Assembly: GCA_017963165.1 (NCBI GenBank)
Contig: JAGCTZ010000070.1
Span: 1-8,767 of the forward strand
Direction: 5' to 3'
DNA from: Treponema sp.
GTDB taxonomy: Bacteria; Spirochaetota; Spirochaetia; Treponematales; Treponemataceae
DNA length: 8,767 nucleotides
The notes under the pieces are model-generated. The model saw only the letters and a list, made by a program, of their open reading frames with translations. It did not search any database and was not told the origin of the DNA. Positions within the stretch are counted from its first letter, which is position 1, and each line of letters begins with the position of its first letter. A program made the translations under genes and the position numbers. Below are positions 5,658 through 8,767 of this stretch, one piece after another.

Positions 5658-7754
5658 ATGGACGAAATCGAGAATGAAGAAATTCAGCCTTCCAGCGGAC
5701 CAATCGAAGACATTTTACCAACAACAAACGAAGATGAAATGAAAAAGCTCATGCAGGAGCTTGATCGCGAACAGGCGTACCGCGAACACAAATGCTGGCG
5801 TCAGTATATCACTGTAATCGTGTCGTTTGTGTTTGTATTTTTCCAGCTTTATGCAACAATTTCGGGACTTGTAACAGCCCAGATTTTGCGTGCTACACAC
5901 CTTGCTTTTGTTCAGCTTCTCGCATTTCTGCTTTTCCCACCTACGAAGAAAAGTCCAAAAAACACTCTGCCCTGGTATGACGTTGTACTCGGTCTTGTTG
6001 GTGCAGCCTGCTGGCTTTATCTTGTTGGCGGATATTCCGAAAAGTTCCTGATTTTTATAAACGGTATTTTCAAATCAAATATTCAGCCGCTATATACAAG
6101 AGCCGGCGCATATACAACGTTTGATATTGTAATCGGAATTATTGCCATTCTTGTTCTGTTCGAAAGCTGCCGTCGTATTGTAGGACTTCCTATCATGATT
6201 ATTGCAGGAACCTTTATACTTTACGGCTTTATCGGAAAATATCTTCCAGGCTTTTTGAACCACAGAGGCTACTCTCTTACACGTGTTGTTTCTCATCTGT
6301 TCTATACAACAGAAGGAATTATAGGAACACCAATTGGAGCATGTTCTACCTTCATTTTCTTATTCATCATGTTTGGTGCCCTGCTCGAAAAAACAGGAAT
6401 CGGACAGTTCTTTATTGATGTATGTAACGCAATTGCCGGAGGAGCCAGTGGAGGTCCTGCAAAAGTAGCAGTTCTTTCAAGTGCACTTCTTGGAACAGTA
6501 AGCGGTTCTTCTGTATCAAACACAGTTGGTTCAGGCTCGTTTACAATCCCAATGATGAAAAAACTTGGCTACAAAGGCGAGTTTGCCGGTGCCGTAGAAG
6601 CTGCAGCCTCTACAGGTGGACAGCTCATGCCTCCAATTATGGGTGCCGCAGCCTTCCTCATGGCAGAAAGCCTTGGTATGCCATACATCACAATTGTAAA
6701 AGCTGCAATTATCCCTGCTGTTCTGTACTTTGCAGGAATCTTTATTACAGTTCACCTTGAAGCAAAAAAACTTGGACTTAAAGGACTTCCAAAAGATCAG
6801 CTGCCACGTGCACTTCCACTCTTCCTTAAAAAAGGATATATGATTCTGCCGCTCATCGTAATCATTTACTTTTTGTGCGCAGGCTTTACAGCAGTTTTTG
6901 CCGCACTCATGGGAATTGTTGCGTGTCTGATAATTGGACTCGCTGTTTCTATAGTTGACCTTGCAAAGGGCCGTAAACCAACCTTTGGTGGAAAAGATAT
7001 CGTAGAAGTTATCTGTGCCGCTGCCCGCAATATCATAAGCGTTGCAATTGCCTGTGGAATGGCCGGAATCATTATTGGTATTGTAACTTTAACAGGACTT
7101 GGCCTTAAGATGGGTGCAGGACTTGTTTCACTTGCCCACGGAAAACTTTTCCTTACATTGTTCTTTACGATGATTGCTTCGATTATTCTTGGGATGGGAG
7201 CACCAACAACAGCCAACTATTTGATTACATCTACAATCACAGCAGGAGCCATCATCCAGCTTGGTGTTCAGCCAATCGTTGCACATATGTTTGCCTTCTA
7301 CTTTGGTATTATCGCCGACGTTACACCTCCGGTAGCACTTGCAGCCATAGCGGGTGCAGCAATAGCCAAGGCGCGGCCTATGAAAACAGCTGTAAATGCG
7401 ACAAAGTTGGCAATTGGTGCGTTTATTATTCCATACATGTGTGTCTACAACCCGCAGATGCTCATGCTCGATGCAAAGCCTCTTGGTGTAATTATGATTA
7501 TCATCACTGCGCTTATCGGTATGTTTGGCATTAGCGTTGCACTGGAAGGTTATGGTCTTAAAAACACAGGCCTCTTTACCGGCACAGAAAAATCCCGCGC
7601 ACTTGTAATTTCTTTTGATATTATTGAACGATTGCTGTTTGCAGTTGCAGGACTTTTCTGTGTTCTCCCAGAAACAAAGACAGACATTATTGGTCTTTCT
7701 CTTATGGTAGTGCTGCTTGTTTACCAGGGACTTGTGAAGAAGTTTAGAAAATAA
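5658..7754 (+). CDS. TRAP transporter fused permease (DctQ-DctM type)
   Basis: Integral membrane component that carries the ligand delivered by the TAXI receptor, using an ion gradient rather than ATP. The 698-residue length is normal for fused 4TM/12TM TRAP permeases. A charged cytoplasmic tail (1-47) is followed by hydrophobic helices of the small DctQ-like part and then the large DctM-like part. Family motifs are clear: SGSSVSNTVGSGSFTIPMMK (282-301), TGGQLMPPIMGAAAFLMAE (319-337), GMGAPTTANYLITSTITAGA (512-531) and DVTPPVALAA (554-563). The two Gly/Ser/Pro-rich repeats correspond to the substrate and cation site of DctM proteins. The ribosome site AAGGAG (5646-5651) is 6 bases from the ATG, so the permease can be translated independently although a large hairpin separates it from the preceding gene. 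No frameshift or missing motif is seen. Confidence 0.94.
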   Translation: MDEIENEEIQPSSGPIEDILPTTNEDEMKKLMQELDREQAYREHKCWRQYITVIVSFVFVFFQLYATISGLVTAQILRATHLAFVQLLAFLLFPPTKKSPKNTLPWYDVVLGLVGAACWLYLVGGYSEKFLIFINGIFKSNIQPLYTRAGAYTTFDIVIGIIAILVLFESCRRIVGLPIMIIAGTFILYGFIGKYLPGFLNHRGYSLTRVVSHLFYTTEGIIGTPIGACSTFIFLFIMFGALLEKTGIGQFFIDVCNAIAGGASGGPAKVAVLSSALLGTVSGSSVSNTVGSGSFTIPMMKKLGYKGEFAGAVEAAASTGGQLMPPIMGAAAFLMAESLGMPYITIVKAAIIPAVLYFAGIFITVHLEAKKLGLKGLPKDQLPRALPLFLKKGYMILPLIVIIYFLCAGFTAVFAALMGIVACLIIGLAVSIVDLAKGRKPTFGGKDIVEVICAAARNIISVAIACGMAGIIIGIVTLTGLGLKMGAGLVSLAHGKLFLTLFFTMIASIILGMGAPTTANYLITSTITAGAIIQLGVQPIVAHMFAFYFGIIADVTPPVALAAIAGAAIAKARPMKTAVNATKLAIGAFIIPYMCVYNPQMLMLDAKPLGVIMIIITALIGMFGISVALEGYGLKNTGLFTGTEKSRALVISFDIIERLLFAVAGLFCVLPETKTDIIGLSLMVVLLVYQGLVKKFRK

Positions 7755-7846
7755 AAGCGTTATGAGGGGCGCCTGCCCCCACGCTTATCGGAAATCCGTT
7801 AAAAAACGAGCCGCAAGGGTCGTTTTAGGATTATCCGACATAATGC
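7755..7846. repeat. Long imperfect palindrome just after the permease stop
   Basis: It begins on the first base after the TAA. The outer arms GCGTTATG (7757-7764) and CATAATGC (7839-7846) pair with one G-T wobble. Inside, TCGGA and AATCC regions near 7788-7798 pair with GGATT and TCCGA near 7828-7838. AAAACGA/TCGTTTT (7803-7809 and 7820-7826) closes the centre. A competing local hairpin uses AAGCGT/ACGCTT (7755-7760 and 7781-7786) around GGGGC/GCCCC (7766-7770 and 7775-7779). There is no T run, so any terminator role would be non-canonical. Confidence 0.55.
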
Positions 7847-7849
7847 GCA

Positions 7850-7909
7850 CAGGCAGGCTATGCCTGACTGTACCCCCTCTCCTAGGGGGCTCGCCGCCCG
7901 CCAGCGGGC
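7850..7909. repeat. Run of three GC-rich hairpins
   Basis: Three perfect stems follow each other: CAGGCA/TGCCTG (7850-7855 and 7861-7866), CCCCCT/AGGGGG (7873-7878 and 7884-7889) and GCCCGC/GCGGGC (7896-7901 and 7904-7909). The last two share 10-mers with the repeat inside the ABC-F gene at 3650-3680. No coding content is seen. The base composition contrasts sharply with the AT-rich DNA just downstream. Confidence 0.6.
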
Positions 7910-7971
7910 TTACTCACCCTTAAAAAACCAGCTATAAATAATTACACACGGAATAAATGCCAGCTGCAAGT

Positions 7972-8207
7972 TTCGCGTGTCTTTTAACTTCCCAAACCTT
8001 AACAAATACACGCGAAAACACTTGTTACTTCAATACCGCGTGTTTTTTCAGAGTTTTTTCAAGTTACATTACACGCGAATCCCATGCCTTACACCTATTT
8101 CGCGTGTCTTTGCAAGATTTTTGTTACCTTAAATACACGCGAAACACACTCCCTCTACAAATTTCGCGTGTCTTCCCCTTTTTTTTACAAACAAATATGC
8201 ACGCAAA
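7972..8207. repeat. Array of alternating inverted 9-mers with a 63-64-bp period
   Basis: TTCGCGTGT occurs at 7972, 8099 and 8163, with a variant (ACCGCGTGT) at 8035. Its complement ACACGCGAA occurs at 8008, 8071 and 8135, with a decayed copy (GCACGCAAA) at 8199. Every left arm is followed by its partner after exactly 27 bases, and units repeat every 63-64 bases. The 27-base interiors and the 18-19-base gaps are pyrimidine-rich on this strand but not identical, so it is neither a simple tandem repeat nor a CRISPR. The last arm runs into the integrase remnant. An ORF at 7957-8250 crosses the array but is not credible as a gene. Confidence 0.75.
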
Positions 8208-8465
8208 ATCATCATCCGTTACGGCAAAGGCGATAAAGACCGCCATGTAATGATTCCTCAAAGGCTTATCCCGGAACTAAAAGCTCACATAGAAAAAGTC
8301 CGCCAGATTCACAATCAGGATTTATCCGATGGCTGGGGCCTTGTTACAATGCCCGGAGCCCTTGCCGGAAAATTCCCCAACGTCTCCAAAGAGTTTAAAT
8401 GGCAGTGACTCTTCCCCCAGAAAAATCACTGGACCAATACACAAACCAGGAGACAAGGCCGCTGG
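8193..8465 (+). pseudogene. Fragment of an integron-type tyrosine recombinase (IntI-like)
   Basis: Frame 8193-8405 encodes a peptide with IIIRYGKGDKDRHVMIP, then KVRQIHNQDLSDGWG and PGALAGKFPNVSKEFKWQ. These match the central part of integron integrases: the beta-hairpin lysine in the GKG-KDR motif, and the ALARKYPN-EW-WQ signature of the IntI-specific insert. A TGA at 8406-8408 replaces the aromatic residue expected after WQ. The same frame then continues LFPQKNHWTNTQT, where the family has a -FP- strand, and homology fades near 8465. The N-terminal SAM-like domain, the first catalytic Arg, the HxxR box and the catalytic Tyr are all absent, so it cannot recombine. Its left end is joined directly to the palindromic array. 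Some non-integron recombinases share this insert, so an integron origin is likely rather than certain. Confidence 0.75.
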
Positions 8466-8509
8466 ACAGGTTATAATTTTCTTAATTATATGTATCCGCA
8501 TAAAACTTT

Positions 8510-8537
8510 TTGTTTTTCAATTATGTCATGATATAAT
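8510..8537 (+). promoter_or_regulatory. Candidate promoter upstream of the truncated last gene
   Basis: A perfect TATAAT (8532-8537) follows a weak TTGTTT (8510-8515) with a 16-base spacer, giving a leader of roughly 115 bases. A second possibility closer to the gene is TTGTGG (8600-8605) with TATACG (8623-8628) at 17 bases. Both are in the 192-base gap after the integrase remnant, where I see no gene. Confidence 0.35.
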
Positions 8538-8630
8538 AAGAACATATTACTTTCTGCAACAAGATTATACCGACACTTTCTTACAACATAAGACTCTTAT
8601 TGTGGATAGGGAGAATATTTGTTATACGGA

Positions 8631-8645
8631 CAGCCCACTGGGCTG
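8631..8645 (+). promoter_or_regulatory. Small hairpin 3 bases before the ribosome binding site
   Basis: CAGCCC (8631-8636) and GGGCTG (8640-8645) form a 6-bp GC-rich stem with loop ACT. The Shine-Dalgarno sequence GGAGG starts at 8649. The stem does not cover the site but is close enough to affect ribosome access. It could equally be a remnant of an intergenic repeat. Confidence 0.3.
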
Positions 8646-8657
8646 CTTGGAGGAAAA

Positions 8658-8767
8658 ATGAAAAAAGTTATTTTATTATTTATAATTCCTTTTTTTTGTG
8701 TTTTATCTTTTTCACAAGATACTTCAATCAGTAAATATTCAAAGGAAATTGACTGTGAATTTCCTGA
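8658..8767 (+). CDS. Start of an exported protein, truncated by the window end
   Basis: Only the first 36 codons are present; the frame stays open to the last base. The start has GGAGG 4 bases upstream. The N-terminus is a typical signal peptide: MKK, a hydrophobic core (residues 4-15) and a likely cleavage region around LSFSQD. There is no cysteine in lipobox position (Cys14 lies within the core), so a periplasmic, outer-membrane or secreted protein is more likely than a lipoprotein. The mature part visible is too short to assign a family. It lies downstream of the integrase remnant, but I find no attC-like site that would mark it as a gene cassette. Confidence 0.7.
   Translation, partial: MKKVILLFIIPFFCVLSFSQDTSISKYSKEIDCEFP

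Noticed and set aside
6866..7216. Minus-strand ORF of 116 residues inside the permease
   Set aside because: Antisense shadow of transmembrane codons; the plus-strand TRAP motifs are unambiguous.
7972..8207. CRISPR array
   Set aside because: The repeated part is only 9 bases and alternates in orientation, interiors and gaps are unequal in sequence, and no cas gene is in the window. CRISPR needs longer identical direct repeats.
7972..8207. Integron attC sites
   Set aside because: The spacing and palindromes are suggestive, but I do not find the GTTRRRY and RYYYAAC core sites in the right arrangement, and no cassette ORF lies between units.
7957..8250. 97-residue ORF on the plus strand
   Set aside because: It merely reads through the palindromic array (recurring FRV and TR words) and then a wrong frame of the integrase remnant. 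There is no ribosome site.
8329..8661. 110-residue ORF on the plus strand
   Set aside because: It runs in a different frame over the integrase remnant and the promoter region. The IntI match is in the frame 8193-8465.

Overview
The window looks like a piece of a spirochaete chromosome, most likely a host-associated Treponema. This is inferred from the mix of a loose-lipobox lipoprotein, a TAXI-type TRAP operon, an integron-integrase fragment (an integron is known in Treponema denticola) and AT-rich intergenic DNA studded with compact GC-rich hairpin repeats. No rRNA, tRNA or species marker is present, so the genus is not proven.

Layout. Positions 1-617 hold no recognisable gene: a small hairpin-rich patch (61-143), AT-rich DNA, then a 272-bp palindrome-rich element (289-560) bounded by 23-bp imperfect inverted repeats that looks like a non-autonomous mobile element. 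Next come an SH3-domain lipoprotein (618-1955), whose start seems to lack a Shine-Dalgarno site, and 27 bases later an ABC-F ATPase of the YheS type (1983-3935). The linker of the ABC-F protein carries what appears to be an in-frame hairpin repeat.

Positions 3973-7754 are a three-gene TRAP transporter operon behind a good promoter: TAXI-family substrate receptor lipoprotein, DUF1850 membrane-anchored protein, and a fused DctQM-type permease. Receptor and permease together form a secondary transporter driven by an ion gradient. The substrate cannot be read from sequence. DUF1850 proteins are regular neighbours of TAXI-TRAP systems and have no settled role. A perfect 17-bp inverted repeat sits between the DUF1850 gene and the permease.

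Positions 7755-8657 are accessory DNA: a run of GC-rich hairpins (7755-7909); an array of alternating inverted 9-mers with a 63-64-bp period (7972-8207); directly joined to it the middle part of an integron-type tyrosine recombinase broken by a stop codon (about 8193-8465); and then a promoter-like stretch leading to the start of an exported protein that runs off the window (8658-8767).

No complete new defence or mobile system is visible. The most interesting parts are the integron-integrase remnant fused to the 64-bp palindromic array, and the repeat elements, one of which appears to have entered a coding region.
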